DNA of 64,000 nt from Lysobacteraceae bacterium (lineage in GTDB: Bacteria > Pseudomonadota > Gammaproteobacteria > Nevskiales > Nevskiaceae): NCBI GenBank assembly GCA_013823855.1, contig PNMW01000065.1, positions 1 to 64,000 on the forward strand. Reading direction: 5' to 3'. Numbering within the stretch: position 1 is the first letter of the stretch; each line of letters starts with the position of its first letter. Shown here piece after piece: positions 9,610-18,129 of this stretch. The notes below the pieces were generated by a model. The model worked only from the letters and a program-made list of their open reading frames with translations. It searched no databases and was not told the origin of the DNA. The position numbers were made by a program, and so were the translations under genes.

Positions 9610-10503
9610 TCAGTCCGGGCGCGCGGCCGGCCGCAGCCACTCCGGCGGCATCAGCAGCACCTTGATCCTGTCGATCAGGCGCCCGGGCCGCAGCACGTCG
9701 CGCCACATGTCGGCGAACTCGTGGAAGTTCAGGGTGATCGCGTTGTAGCTGGTCGGCTGGCGCACGGCGACGCCGTACTGCACCCGCTCGACCTCCGGCT
9801 CGAACGTGCCGAACCAGCGATCGAACAGGATCAGCACGCCGCCGTAGTTCTTGTCGATGTACTGCGCATTGCGGCCGTGATGCACGCGGTGGTGGGACGG
9901 CGTGTTGAACAGGTACTCGATCCACGGGTGCAGCTTGTCGACCACTTCGGTGTGCACGAAGTACTGATAGGCGAGGTTGACGCCGTACAGGAAGAACACC
10001 ACCGACGGGTGCACGCCGAGCAGCACCATCGGCATCCAGAACAGCCACCAGCCGGTGATCGAATACAGCAGGCTCTGGCGCATCGCCGTGGTCATGTTCA
10101 TCACGGTGCCGGTGTGATGGACGACGTGGGCGCTCCAGAACCAGCGGATCCGGTGGCTGCAGCGGTGAAACCAGTAGTAGCAGAACTCGACGGCGAAAAA
10201 GATCGGCAGGATGGTGAGTCCGTTGACCGGCAGTTCTTCGACCAGCCGGTGCTGCCAGAACCAGGCGACGGCGGCCGCGGTGATCAGCGCATGGGCGATC
10301 ACCTCGAAGATCTGGTACGCGCCGCCGAGCATCAGGTTGGCGACGATCTCCCTGATCTGGAACGGTTCGCGCCGGCCGCGGCCGCGCATCACCTGCCACT
10401 CGATCGCGAAGCCGATCAGGAACAGCGGCGTCATCGCGGTCAGCACCACCTGCTTCCAGTCGATGTGCGGGCCGAACATCGTGTCGATCAGTTCCATCAC
10501 CAC
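9610..10503 (-). CDS. Sterol desaturase / fatty acid hydroxylase family membrane protein
   Basis: Integral-membrane non-haem di-iron oxygenase of about 297 residues. Histidine boxes are visible: YYWFHRCSH (HxxxH), WSAHVVHHTG (HxxHH) and SHHRVHHGRN (HHxxHH). At least four hydrophobic segments surround them. Such enzymes hydroxylate or desaturate sterols or fatty chains using oxygen. GTG 10503 is chosen because AGGAG lies 7 bases upstream of it; ATG 10497 and ATG 10524 are in-frame alternatives. The open frame to 11244 is a shadow of the divergent AraC gene. That AraC gene starts about 115 bases away and probably controls it. Confidence 0.87.
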   Translation of the reverse strand: MVMELIDTMFGPHIDWKQVVLTAMTPLFLIGFAIEWQVMRGRGRREPFQIREIVANLMLGGAYQIFEVIAHALITAAAVAWFWQHRLVEELPVNGLTILPIFFAVEFCYYWFHRCSHRIRWFWSAHVVHHTGTVMNMTTAMRQSLLYSITGWWLFWMPMVLLGVHPSVVFFLYGVNLAYQYFVHTEVVDKLHPWIEYLFNTPSHHRVHHGRNAQYIDKNYGGVLILFDRWFGTFEPEVERVQYGVAVRQPTSYNAITLNFHEFADMWRDVLRPGRLIDRIKVLLMPPEWLRPAARPD

Positions 10504-10617
10504 GGCGCTTCTCCTCGTCGTCATGGCGAGGATTCTCGACTGATTCCGCTTGCGCGACTTGATCGCTCGCCGCCATTCTTTTGATCTTTCACGCCAATCT
10601 CGGATGCCCACGCGGTC

Positions 10618-11613
10618 ATGCAGGGACAGGTTTCCGCCACCTATGTCCGGCTGCTTCACGAGTACCTGGCCTTGCGCGGCCTCGACGCCGCGGCCGTGCT
10701 CGGCGAAGCCGCGCCCGGCGACGACGGCAGCGGGCTGGCCCGGGTGCCGGTGGCGCACTGGGCGACGCTGCTGGCGCGCGCCGATGCCGTGCTGCAGGAA
10801 CCGGCACTGGGCCTGAGCGTCGGCGCCCGCATCCAGCCCTCGCACTTCGGGCTGCTCGGCTACCTGACCCTGTGCTGCACCACGCTCGCCGAAGCGCTGG
10901 CGCGGCTCGCCGACTACGAGCGGCTGGTCTACGACGTCAATCGGGTGCAGGTGACGATGGGCACCGACGGCGTGCAGCTCGAATGGGGCGACGAGCGGGG
11001 ACGGCCCGGACAGCGCGTCGATGCCTGCGCGATCGCGGCACTGATCGCCTACGCCCGCAACATCACCGCGCAGCCGGACGCCGCACCCGCCGAAGTGCGC
11101 TTCATCAACGCCGCGCCCGACGATGTCGCGGTCTATCGCGCCTTCTTCCGCTGTCCGGTCGGCTTCGATGCGCCGACGACTGTCGTGCGGCTGCCGCTGG
11201 CGCTGATCGCCGCACCGCTGCGCCAGCCCGATCCGGCGCTGCACGCCCTGCTCGACGCCCAGGCGCGCGCCCAGCTGGCGCGGCTGTCGCCGGCCGACGA
11301 CTTCGAACGGCGATTGAGGGAAACCATCGCGGCTGGCCTGCGCGGCGGTGACGCGACGCTGGCCAGCTGCGCGGCCCGGCTGAACTGCTCGTCGCGTACC
11401 TTGCAGCGGCGGCTCGATGCGGCCGGATCAAGCTTCCAGCAGGCCCTCGACGACACCCGCCGCCGGCTGGCCGAGTCCTGGCTCGGCGATCCGCGCCTGA
11501 AGCTGGCCGAGGTGGCCCAGCTGCTCGGCTATACCGACCAGGCGGCGTTCACGCGCGCCTTCCAGCGCTGGACCGGGAGCGCGCCGGGGCAATGGCGCAA
11601 GCGGCAGCGCTGA
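10618..11613 (+). CDS. AraC-family transcriptional regulator (OruR/ArgR-like effector domain)
   Basis: DNA-binding regulator of 331 residues. Residues about 20-200 resemble the effector domain shared by OruR-type AraC proteins (LGLSVGARIQPSHFGLLGYLTLCCTTLAEAL). The C-terminal 100 residues contain two helix-turn-helix motifs (LASCAARLNCSSRTLQRRL and LAEVAQLLGYTDQAAFTRAF). The divergent arrangement with the sterol-desaturase-like hydroxylase gene suggests it controls that gene in response to a lipid or steroid-like ligand. That is context inference; the ligand is unknown. Confidence 0.88.
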   Translation: MQGQVSATYVRLLHEYLALRGLDAAAVLGEAAPGDDGSGLARVPVAHWATLLARADAVLQEPALGLSVGARIQPSHFGLLGYLTLCCTTLAEALARLADYERLVYDVNRVQVTMGTDGVQLEWGDERGRPGQRVDACAIAALIAYARNITAQPDAAPAEVRFINAAPDDVAVYRAFFRCPVGFDAPTTVVRLPLALIAAPLRQPDPALHALLDAQARAQLARLSPADDFERRLRETIAAGLRGGDATLASCAARLNCSSRTLQRRLDAAGSSFQQALDDTRRRLAESWLGDPRLKLAEVAQLLGYTDQAAFTRAFQRWTGSAPGQWRKRQR

Positions 11614-11670
11614 CGGCATGCGCCATGCAGCGTTGAATCCCCGAAGCGCAGGCCGTAAAATCTTTTATGA

Positions 11671-11680
11671 ATAACGTTAT
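11671..11680. promoter_or_regulatory. Palindrome in AT-rich promoter of the persulfide dioxygenase gene
   Basis: The perfect palindrome ATAACGTTAT lies 40 bases before the dioxygenase start, in a short AT-rich island (about 11656-11698) that stands out from the GC-rich surroundings. Position and symmetry fit an operator for a small winged-helix repressor of the ArsR/BigR type, which often control sulfide/persulfide genes. The regulator identity is a guess. Confidence 0.45.
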
Positions 11681-11719
11681 GAATTTTAGTTATAAATCTC
11701 TCCACGCCCGGCGACACCC

Positions 11720-12415
11720 ATGATCTTCCGCCAGTTCTTTGATCCGGTTTCAAGCACTTACACCTATCTGATGGCATCCGGCCGAGGCCGCGAAGCGGTG
11801 ATCATCGACCCGGTGAAGGAGCAGGCACATCACTACCTGGCCGCGATCAACGATCTCGACCTGAAACTGGTCCGCGCCATCGACACCCATACCCACGCCG
11901 ACCACATCACCGCGCTCGGCGACCTGCGCACGGCGACCGGCTGCGTGACCATCATGGGCGAGTTCACCAAGGCCAGCTGCGTGTCCGAAGCGATCCGCGA
12001 AGGCGAGACGGTAACCGTCGATGGCATCGTGCTGCAGGCGATCTACACGCCCGGCCACACCGATGAATCATTCAGCTTCGTGCTCGGCCCGGCGCAGCCG
12101 CTGGCAGTGTTCACCGGCGACGTGCTGCTGATCCGCGGCAGCGGTCGCACCGATTTCCAGGGTGGCGACGCGCGCAAGAGCTGGGATTCGATCGTCAACA
12201 AGCTGTTCCGGCTGCCCGACGAGGTGACCGTCTATCCCGGCCACGACTACAAGGGCTGGAGCGCTTCGTCGATCGGCGAGGAACGGCGCCACAACCCGCG
12301 GCTGGCCGGCAGGACCGAAGCCGAGTACGTGGCGATCATGAACGGCCTGAATCTGCCGAACCCCAAGCTGATGGACATCGCGGTCCCCGCCAACCTGGCC
12401 TGCGGGAACGTCTGA
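11720..12415 (+). CDS. Persulfide dioxygenase (ETHE1-like metallo-beta-lactamase fold)
   Basis: Mononuclear iron persulfide dioxygenase, converting glutathione persulfide to sulfite and glutathione in sulfide detoxification. It has 231 residues, the usual ETHE1 length. The metal motif THTHADH (H57, H59, D61, H62) and the later YTPGHTDESFSF histidine are present. FTGDVLLIRGSGRTDFQGG is the characteristic stretch that separates ETHE1 proteins from glyoxalase II. It is followed 4 bases later by a SulP transporter gene, probably the same operon, which could remove the sulfite/sulfate formed. Confidence 0.9.
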   Translation: MIFRQFFDPVSSTYTYLMASGRGREAVIIDPVKEQAHHYLAAINDLDLKLVRAIDTHTHADHITALGDLRTATGCVTIMGEFTKASCVSEAIREGETVTVDGIVLQAIYTPGHTDESFSFVLGPAQPLAVFTGDVLLIRGSGRTDFQGGDARKSWDSIVNKLFRLPDEVTVYPGHDYKGWSASSIGEERRHNPRLAGRTEAEYVAIMNGLNLPNPKLMDIAVPANLACGNV

Positions 12416-12419
12416 GGCC

Positions 12420-14165
12420 GTGATCGACCCGACGGCCGGACCCGGCTGGCTGAAGCACTTCCCGCTGCTCGCCGACCTGCATCGCAGTTCCGGCAGGGCG
12501 CTGGCACAGGACGGCATCGCCGGCACCATCACCGCGATCCTGCTGATTCCGCAGGCGCTGGCCTATGCCCTGCTGGCCGGCCTGCCACCGGAAATCGGCC
12601 TGTACGCCAGCGTGCTGCCGGTGATCGTCTACGCGCTGCTCGGATCGAGCCGGGTGCTGGCGGTCGGCCCGGTGGCGGTGGCGGCGGTGATGGTCTCGGC
12701 GGCACTGGTTCCCTATGCCGGCGACGATCCGGCGCGCTACCTGAGCGGCGCCCTGATCCTGTCGGGCTTAAGCGGCGCGATCCTGCTGGCGATGGCGGCG
12801 CTGAAGCTCGGCTGGCTGACCCACTTCATCAGCCATCCGGTGCTGTCCGGCTTCACGACGGGTGCGGCGTTGTACATCGTCGGCACCCAGCTGTCGGGGC
12901 TGACCGGCATTCCGGTGCCGCGCGAGGCCGGGGCTGCCGGCATCGTCGCGGCCCTGTTCGCCGGTCGCGGTCGGCTCGATCCCGAAACCCTGGCCTTCGG
13001 CCTGGGCGCCATGCTGCTGCTGTTCGCCGCGCGCACGCCGCTGGTCGCCCTGCTGATGCGGCTCGGCCTGAAGCGCGAGACCGCCGGCAGCCTCGGCCGT
13101 ACCGCGCCACTGCTGCTGGTGATCGTCGCCACGGTGCTATCGGCCAGCCTCGACGCCCAGGCCCGTTGGGGCGTGGCGGTGGTCGGCGCGATCCCGCAGG
13201 GGCTGCCGCGCCTGTCGCTGCGCTTTCTCGCCGAAGACGGCTGGCTGCAATTGCTGGCGCCGGCGGCGATGATCGCGATCATCGGCTATGTCGAAAGCAT
13301 TTCAGTGGCCAAGGCGCTGGCCTTCCGGCGCCAGGAGAGGATCGATCCCGATCGCGAACTGCTGGCGCTCGGCTGCACCAATGTCATCGCGGCCGTGGCC
13401 GGAGCAATGCCGGTCGCCGGCGGCTTCGCCCGCTCGATGGTCAATTACGAGGCCGGCGCCCGCAGCCAGCTGGCGGCGGTGATCACCGCGCTGTGGGTGG
13501 CGCTCGCGGCGCTGCTGTTCACCGGCCTGCTGGCGCCGCTGCCGAAGGCGGTGCTGGCGGCGATCATCGTCGTCGCGGTCTGGCAGCTGGTCGATTTCGC
13601 CAGCCTGCGCCACAGCTGGCGCTATGACCGCGGCGACGGCGCCGCCCAGGCGGCGACCATCGCCGGCGTGCTGGCCCAGGGCGTGGAGGCCGGCCTGATG
13701 ATCGGCGCCGGTCTGTCGCTGCTGCTGTTCCTGTATCGCACCAGCCGGCCGCATATCGCCGTGGTCGGCCAGGTTGGCGACAGCGAGCATTTCCGCAATG
13801 TGCTGCGCCACGAGGTGCGCACCTGGCCAGACCTGCTGTTGCTGCGCATCGACGAGACGCTGTACTTCGCCAATGCGCCGAGGGTCGAATCCGAGTTGCA
13901 GGCCTACATCGTCGAAGCGAAGCAGCCGAAGGACGTGGTGCTGGTGATGTCGGGTGTGGCCTACATCGATACCAGCGGGCTCGACGTGCTCGAAGCACTG
14001 GCCACCGCGCTGGCCGGCAACGGCAGCCGCCTGCATCTGGCCGAGGTCAAGGGACCGGTGATGGACCGTCTGGCCGGCACCGACCTGCTCGCGGCCCTCG
14101 GCGCCAGCCGCGTGCACCTGTCGGCGCACGGCGCCATCTCGGCGATCCAAAGCCTCACGCGCTGA
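12420..14165 (+). CDS. SulP-family anion transporter with STAS domain
   Basis: Inner-membrane anion transporter of 581 residues. The transmembrane part (about 25-420) contains AILLIPQALAYALLAGLPPE near the start, the classical SulP substrate-region signature. A cytoplasmic STAS domain (about 440-560) follows, with VLVMSGVAYIDTSGLDVLEAL carrying the conserved DTSG loop. It begins with GTG 4 bases after the persulfide dioxygenase stop. Candidate substrates are sulfate/sulfite, from the dioxygenase context, or bicarbonate, from the carbonic anhydrase gene 49 bases downstream. The sequence alone does not decide. Confidence 0.9.
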   Translation: MIDPTAGPGWLKHFPLLADLHRSSGRALAQDGIAGTITAILLIPQALAYALLAGLPPEIGLYASVLPVIVYALLGSSRVLAVGPVAVAAVMVSAALVPYAGDDPARYLSGALILSGLSGAILLAMAALKLGWLTHFISHPVLSGFTTGAALYIVGTQLSGLTGIPVPREAGAAGIVAALFAGRGRLDPETLAFGLGAMLLLFAARTPLVALLMRLGLKRETAGSLGRTAPLLLVIVATVLSASLDAQARWGVAVVGAIPQGLPRLSLRFLAEDGWLQLLAPAAMIAIIGYVESISVAKALAFRRQERIDPDRELLALGCTNVIAAVAGAMPVAGGFARSMVNYEAGARSQLAAVITALWVALAALLFTGLLAPLPKAVLAAIIVVAVWQLVDFASLRHSWRYDRGDGAAQAATIAGVLAQGVEAGLMIGAGLSLLLFLYRTSRPHIAVVGQVGDSEHFRNVLRHEVRTWPDLLLLRIDETLYFANAPRVESELQAYIVEAKQPKDVVLVMSGVAYIDTSGLDVLEALATALAGNGSRLHLAEVKGPVMDRLAGTDLLAALGASRVHLSAHGAISAIQSLTR

Positions 14166-14214
14166 TTTAATGACATAATTTTCACAACTTCCACTCCTGT
14201 TCCGGAGCGTTGTG

Positions 14215-14988
14215 ATGAAACTGCGACTGGCCTCTGCCTTCCTTGGCGTTCTGCTTGGCGGCTCGGCGCTCGCCGACCCGGCGGCAGGCCACATCGACTG
14301 GAACTACGACGGCGATCACGGCCCGAAGCACTGGGCGGAACTGACGCCGGACTTCGGCGAATGCGCGCGCGGCAAGGCGCAGTCGCCGATCGACATCAGC
14401 CATGCGACGCCGCGAGCCGACCTGCCGGACCTCGACGTCCACTATCACACGGCGCCGCTGCGGATCCTCAACAACGGCCACACCGTGCAGGTCAATGCGC
14501 CGGATGACGACACGCTGAGCATCGGCGCTCACCGTTACCACCTCGCCCAGTTCCACTTCCACACGCCGTCGGAGGAACACCTCGACGGCAAGACCTATGC
14601 GATGGAACTGCACATGGTCCACCGCGACGATGAAGGCCACCTGGCGGTGCTCGGCGTGCTGATCAGGCACGGCCGCAGGAACGCCGCACTCGACCACGTG
14701 CTGAGCCATCTCCCGGAAGATCACGACGGCGAGCACGAAGCGGTCGACGACGTCGATCCGGCCTCACTGCTGCCGAAGGACCTGAGCTATTTCTATTACG
14801 AGGGCTCGCTGACCACGCCGCCATGCGCCGAGCACGTCGCCTGGTACGTGCTGGAACATCCGATCGAAGCCTCGAAGCAGCAGATCGCCAGCTTCAAGAA
14901 GCTCTACGCGCACAACGCGCGACCGGTCCAGCCGCTGAACGCCCGCAGGGTCTACGCCCACCGCGCGCACGCCCCGGCGCATCCCTGA
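14215..14988 (+). CDS. Alpha-type carbonic anhydrase, periplasmic
   Basis: Zinc enzyme interconverting carbon dioxide and bicarbonate in the periplasm. It has 257 residues with a signal peptide (MKLRLASAFLGVLLGGSALA). Zinc ligands are H114 and H116 in QFHFHTPSEEH and H133 in ELHMVH; the SLTTPPC segment holds the active-site threonine. Cys50 and the cysteine of TTPPC can form the usual disulfide. ATG 14215 has GGAG 7 bases upstream and is preferred over the adjacent GTG 14212. The enzyme is unusually rich in His/Asp/Glu around residues 140-185. Its place downstream of a SulP transporter hints at coupled bicarbonate handling. Confidence 0.94.
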   Translation: MKLRLASAFLGVLLGGSALADPAAGHIDWNYDGDHGPKHWAELTPDFGECARGKAQSPIDISHATPRADLPDLDVHYHTAPLRILNNGHTVQVNAPDDDTLSIGAHRYHLAQFHFHTPSEEHLDGKTYAMELHMVHRDDEGHLAVLGVLIRHGRRNAALDHVLSHLPEDHDGEHEAVDDVDPASLLPKDLSYFYYEGSLTTPPCAEHVAWYVLEHPIEASKQQIASFKKLYAHNARPVQPLNARRVYAHRAHAPAHP

Positions 14989-14993
14989 GTCGG

Positions 14994-15938
14994 TCAGCGC
15001 CGGCGGCGTCGCTTGCCGGTGCTTGCGGGGTCGACGCTGGCCTGGCCCAGTGCCCGCGCGACCTCGACGAAGGCGCGCGGAATCGCAGCCTCCTCATGGC
15101 GGCGGTGGATGATGCACAGCGCCACCGTCGCCCGGTCGGCACTCGCCAGCGGCACGTGGACGATGCCGGGAATGCTCAGGTTGCGTCCCGATTCGGTGAC
15201 CAGGCTGAGGCCCATGTTCGAGGCCACCAGCGCCGTGGCGGTCAGCACATCGTCGACCTCCTGCACGCGCTGCGGCGTCAGGCCGCGCTGGTGGAACAGG
15301 CGCATCAGGTGATCGATGAAGCCCGGCCGCGGCGCGCGCGGATAGAGAATCAGCGGCTCGCTCGACAGCTCGGCGAGCGACAGGCTGGCGCGTGGCGCCA
15401 GCGGATGGCTTTCCGGCACCACCACCGACATCCGCTCGGTCTGGATCACTTCCCAGACCAGGTCCGGTTCTTCGGTGAAGAAGCGATTGAAGCCGACATC
15501 GATGCGCCGCTCACGCAGCGCCTTCAGCTGCGCGGCACGGTCGAGACTGTGCAGCACCACTTCGACATTGGGCAGCCGTTCACGGAATTCGCGGACGATC
15601 TTCGGAATCGCGCCGAGCACCGCCGAGCCGAATACGCCGACGTCGAGCCGGCCGATCCTGCCCTGACCGGCCAGCTTGACGCGCTCGCCAGCCTGCTGCG
15701 CCAGCGCCAGCAGGTTGCGGGCTTCCTCGAAGAACAGCTGGCCGGCGGCCGTCGGCTCGACCCCTGCGGCGCTGCGCACCAGCAGCTGCACGCCGAGCGC
15801 TTCCTCGAGCATCTGTACGTGGCGGGTCAGCGGCGGCTGTGAGATGTGCAGCTTCAGCGCGGCGGCGCGGAAGCTCTTCTGCTCGACCACGGCGACGAAG
15901 CAGCTCAGCCGGCGGAAATCCATGAAGCTAGACGCCAT
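14994..15938 (-). CDS. LysR-family transcriptional regulator
   Basis: LysR-type activator of about 314 residues. The N-terminal winged helix contains FRAAALKLHISQPPLTRHVQ; the effector domain (about 95-300) has the usual two-lobed pattern. The SQPPLTRHVQ signature resembles regulators of aromatic catabolism (CatR/BenM-like). ATG 15938 was chosen because the open extension to 15986 lacks LysR character; ATG 15923 is an alternative. It is divergent from the tautomerase/Rieske operon and is the obvious candidate regulator for it. Confidence 0.9.
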   Translation of the reverse strand: MASSFMDFRRLSCFVAVVEQKSFRAAALKLHISQPPLTRHVQMLEEALGVQLLVRSAAGVEPTAAGQLFFEEARNLLALAQQAGERVKLAGQGRIGRLDVGVFGSAVLGAIPKIVREFRERLPNVEVVLHSLDRAAQLKALRERRIDVGFNRFFTEEPDLVWEVIQTERMSVVVPESHPLAPRASLSLAELSSEPLILYPRAPRPGFIDHLMRLFHQRGLTPQRVQEVDDVLTATALVASNMGLSLVTESGRNLSIPGIVHVPLASADRATVALCIIHRRHEEAAIPRAFVEVARALGQASVDPASTGKRRRRR

Positions 15939-15987
15939 GTCGGTTTCGCTCGAATCCAGCGGTGGGCGATGCCGATCTTGTATCACC

Positions 15988-16024
15988 CGGGCCGGGCAAA
16001 GGTATTAGACGGAAACCCGGCCCG
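15988..16024. promoter_or_regulatory. Inverted repeat in the LysR/Rieske-operon divergent promoter
   Basis: CGGGCCGGG (15988-15996) pairs perfectly with CCCGGCCCG (16016-16024) across 19 bases. It sits 50 bases before the LysR start and 68 before the tautomerase start, so it could be the LysR binding site or a structure in the leader. No better T-N11-A motif stood out. Confidence 0.4.
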
Positions 16025-16091
16025 CCACTAGTTTCGTCGTCGCCATGCACAGCGCAGCATTTCGCAGCCTGTCCCGCGGAGCGCGACACCG

Positions 16092-16343
16092 ATGCCGATC
16101 ATCCAGGTCAACATGCTCGAAGGCCGCACCGTCGCCCAGAAGCGCGCGCTGCATGCCGCGCTCAGCGAAGCCGCCGTCACCGCACTTGGCGTGCCCGGAG
16201 ATTCGGTGCGCGTGCTGATCCACGAACTCGGCCCGGAGCACTTCGCGCTGGCCGGCATCACGGCAGGCGAACTGCCGCTGTCGCAGCGCCGCCGCGAAGC
16301 CGTGCGCATCGCGAACCCGGAGAGGACGGCTGTTTCGAAGTAG
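16092..16343 (+). CDS. 4-oxalocrotonate tautomerase family protein
   Basis: Small tautomerase of 83 residues. The sequence begins MPIIQVNMLEGRT, giving the N-terminal catalytic proline after methionine removal, followed by the typical TVAQKRALHAALSEAAV helix. The C-terminus is longer than the roughly 62-residue 4-OT core. It would isomerise an enol/keto ring-cleavage product. As first gene of the operon with a Rieske oxygenase it suggests breakdown of an aromatic or cyclic compound. Confidence 0.85.
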   Translation: MPIIQVNMLEGRTVAQKRALHAALSEAAVTALGVPGDSVRVLIHELGPEHFALAGITAGELPLSQRRREAVRIANPERTAVSK

Positions 16344-16420
16344 CAGCGCGGCGTCGCCCGATCCGCCACCAGAAGCGGACGGGCCCATGGGCAACAACCG
16401 TGCGACGAGGAGAAGACCGC

Positions 16421-16780
16421 ATGACCGCAGCAAGCCTGAGCCTGCCGCCCGGTTACGAGGAACTTGAAGCCTTCGTGCCGTATTGGGCGCTGGACAGCAA
16501 CGACCAGCGCCGGGCCGCCCGTTCCACCGCCACGATGGCGGACATCCAGCGCTTCTACGATGCCATCGTCGCCCGCGCCGAACAGGCGATCGTCCATTGC
16601 GAGCAGTTCACGCTCGGCCAGATGCCGCCGGCCAGCGAGCGCCTGTTCAAGCTGCTGCTGGCGATGAACCACGCCGCAATCGCCGTCGAGATGCACGGCG
16701 AGCCGCGCGCCCACGAATCGACCTGGCCCAGCGCCGTCCGGATCACCCAGGGTCCGTGGCCGCACGGCGGCCGCATCTGA
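16421..16780 (+). CDS. Small protein of unknown function in Rieske operon
   Basis: A 119-residue soluble protein with no recognised family. It is acidic/aromatic at the start (PPGYEELEAFVPYWALDSN), mostly helical by appearance, and ends WPSAVRITQGPWPHGGRI. GAGGAG lies about 11 bases before ATG 16421, which marks the true start within a longer open frame. It sits 14 bases before the Rieske gene, so a role as assembly factor or small subunit of the oxygenase is conceivable; nothing in the sequence proves it. Confidence 0.7.
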   Translation: MTAASLSLPPGYEELEAFVPYWALDSNDQRRAARSTATMADIQRFYDAIVARAEQAIVHCEQFTLGQMPPASERLFKLLLAMNHAAIAVEMHGEPRAHESTWPSAVRITQGPWPHGGRI

Positions 16781-16794
16781 ACCGGAGCGAACCC

Positions 16795-18072
16795 ATGAGT
16801 GCAGTGATCGAACAGCCGGCATCGACGAAACACGTCATCGACGAGCGCAGCTTCACCCATGCCGCCGGTCTCGCGACCGGCCCGGTATCGGTGGAGCCGT
16901 ATCGCTCGCCGGAATTCTTCGAACTGGAACGCGAGCGCGTGTTCAAGCGCGCCTGGCTGTGCGTCGGCCGGGTCGAGCAGTTGCCGCAGGTCAACGGCTA
17001 CTTCACCAAGGACATCGAGATCTGGAAGGCCTCGGTGCTGGTGACGCGCGACAAGCATGACAGGGTCCGCGCCTTCCACAACGTCTGCAGCCATCGCGGC
17101 AATCTGGTGGTCAACCAGAGCTGCGGTGTGGCCGAACGGCTGGTCTGCCGCTACCACAACTGGCAGTACCGCAATGACGGCGAGCTGATCGGCGTGCCCG
17201 ACCAGAAGCACTTCTTCGATCTCGACAAGAAGACCTGCGGGCTGACGCCGATCAGCTGCGAAGTCTGGGAAGGCTTCATCTTTCTCAATCACCAGCGCCA
17301 GCCGGAAGTGTCGCTGGCCGAGTTCCTCGGCCCGTTCGGCAGCCGCTACGCCGGCATCCCGTATTTCAATCTCGACGAGACCATCGTCATCCAGGCCGAT
17401 TTCAAGGCCAACTGGAAGCTGATCGCCGACGCCTTCGCCGAGCCCTACCATGTGCCGAGCCTGCATCCGGCGACCCTGGCACCGGGCTTCGCCCATCCCG
17501 AGGAGAACCGCTACGCACGGCCCTTGAGCGCCATGGCGCATGGCATCCATCGGCACTTCTCCGCCTACGGCAACCCGCACTACGTGCCGGCGCCGACCTC
17601 GAAGGTCGAGGCGCTGGTCTACGTGCAGGACACCGGCGGCGTGCTCGGTGGCGACGACAGCAGCAATGCCGCAGCCCTCACCGCCCATCCGGCGATCAAC
17701 CCGACCAAGGATCCGTGCTGGTCGGCCGACGTCACCTGGATCTTCCCGAACTTCAACATCGACTACTCCACCGGCGGCTTCTGGACCCATGAGTTCTGGC
17801 CGGTCGCCCACGACCGCACGCACTGGACGCTGAAGATCTACATCCCGAAGACGATGTCGATCCGCCATCGCCTGCAGCTGGAGCACTACGCCTGCCGCTG
17901 GGCCGAAGTGGTGCTGGAAGACGTCACCAATTGCGAGCGCATCCAGCGCGGGCTGGAGAGCGGCGCCAAGGACACGATGATCCTGCAGGACGCGGAAATG
18001 CTGATCCGCCACTCGCTGCATGTGCTGGACAAGTGGGTCAAGGCCGATCGCGTCGCCGACGCGTTGCGCTGA
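16795..18072 (+). CDS. Rieske non-haem iron oxygenase, catalytic (alpha) subunit
   Basis: Ring-hydroxylating-type oxygenase of 425 residues. The Rieske [2Fe-2S] ligands are C98-S-H100 and C118-RY-H121. The mononuclear iron site shows H219 and H224 in EPYHVPSLH, with D212 upstream and an acidic residue expected near the C-terminus. No beta subunit, ferredoxin or reductase gene is adjacent, so electrons must come from elsewhere or from the cytochrome/flavoprotein encoded next. GGAG precedes ATG 16795 at good distance. It is probably an oxygenase acting on an aromatic, terpenoid or steroid-like ring; the substrate is unknown. Confidence 0.9.
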   Translation: MSAVIEQPASTKHVIDERSFTHAAGLATGPVSVEPYRSPEFFELERERVFKRAWLCVGRVEQLPQVNGYFTKDIEIWKASVLVTRDKHDRVRAFHNVCSHRGNLVVNQSCGVAERLVCRYHNWQYRNDGELIGVPDQKHFFDLDKKTCGLTPISCEVWEGFIFLNHQRQPEVSLAEFLGPFGSRYAGIPYFNLDETIVIQADFKANWKLIADAFAEPYHVPSLHPATLAPGFAHPEENRYARPLSAMAHGIHRHFSAYGNPHYVPAPTSKVEALVYVQDTGGVLGGDDSSNAAALTAHPAINPTKDPCWSADVTWIFPNFNIDYSTGGFWTHEFWPVAHDRTHWTLKIYIPKTMSIRHRLQLEHYACRWAEVVLEDVTNCERIQRGLESGAKDTMILQDAEMLIRHSLHVLDKWVKADRVADALR

Positions 18073-18129
18073 AGCCGATCACGACAACGACTGCGGCCGG
18101 ACCTCGGCTGCGGCAACGAGGAGAGCCGG

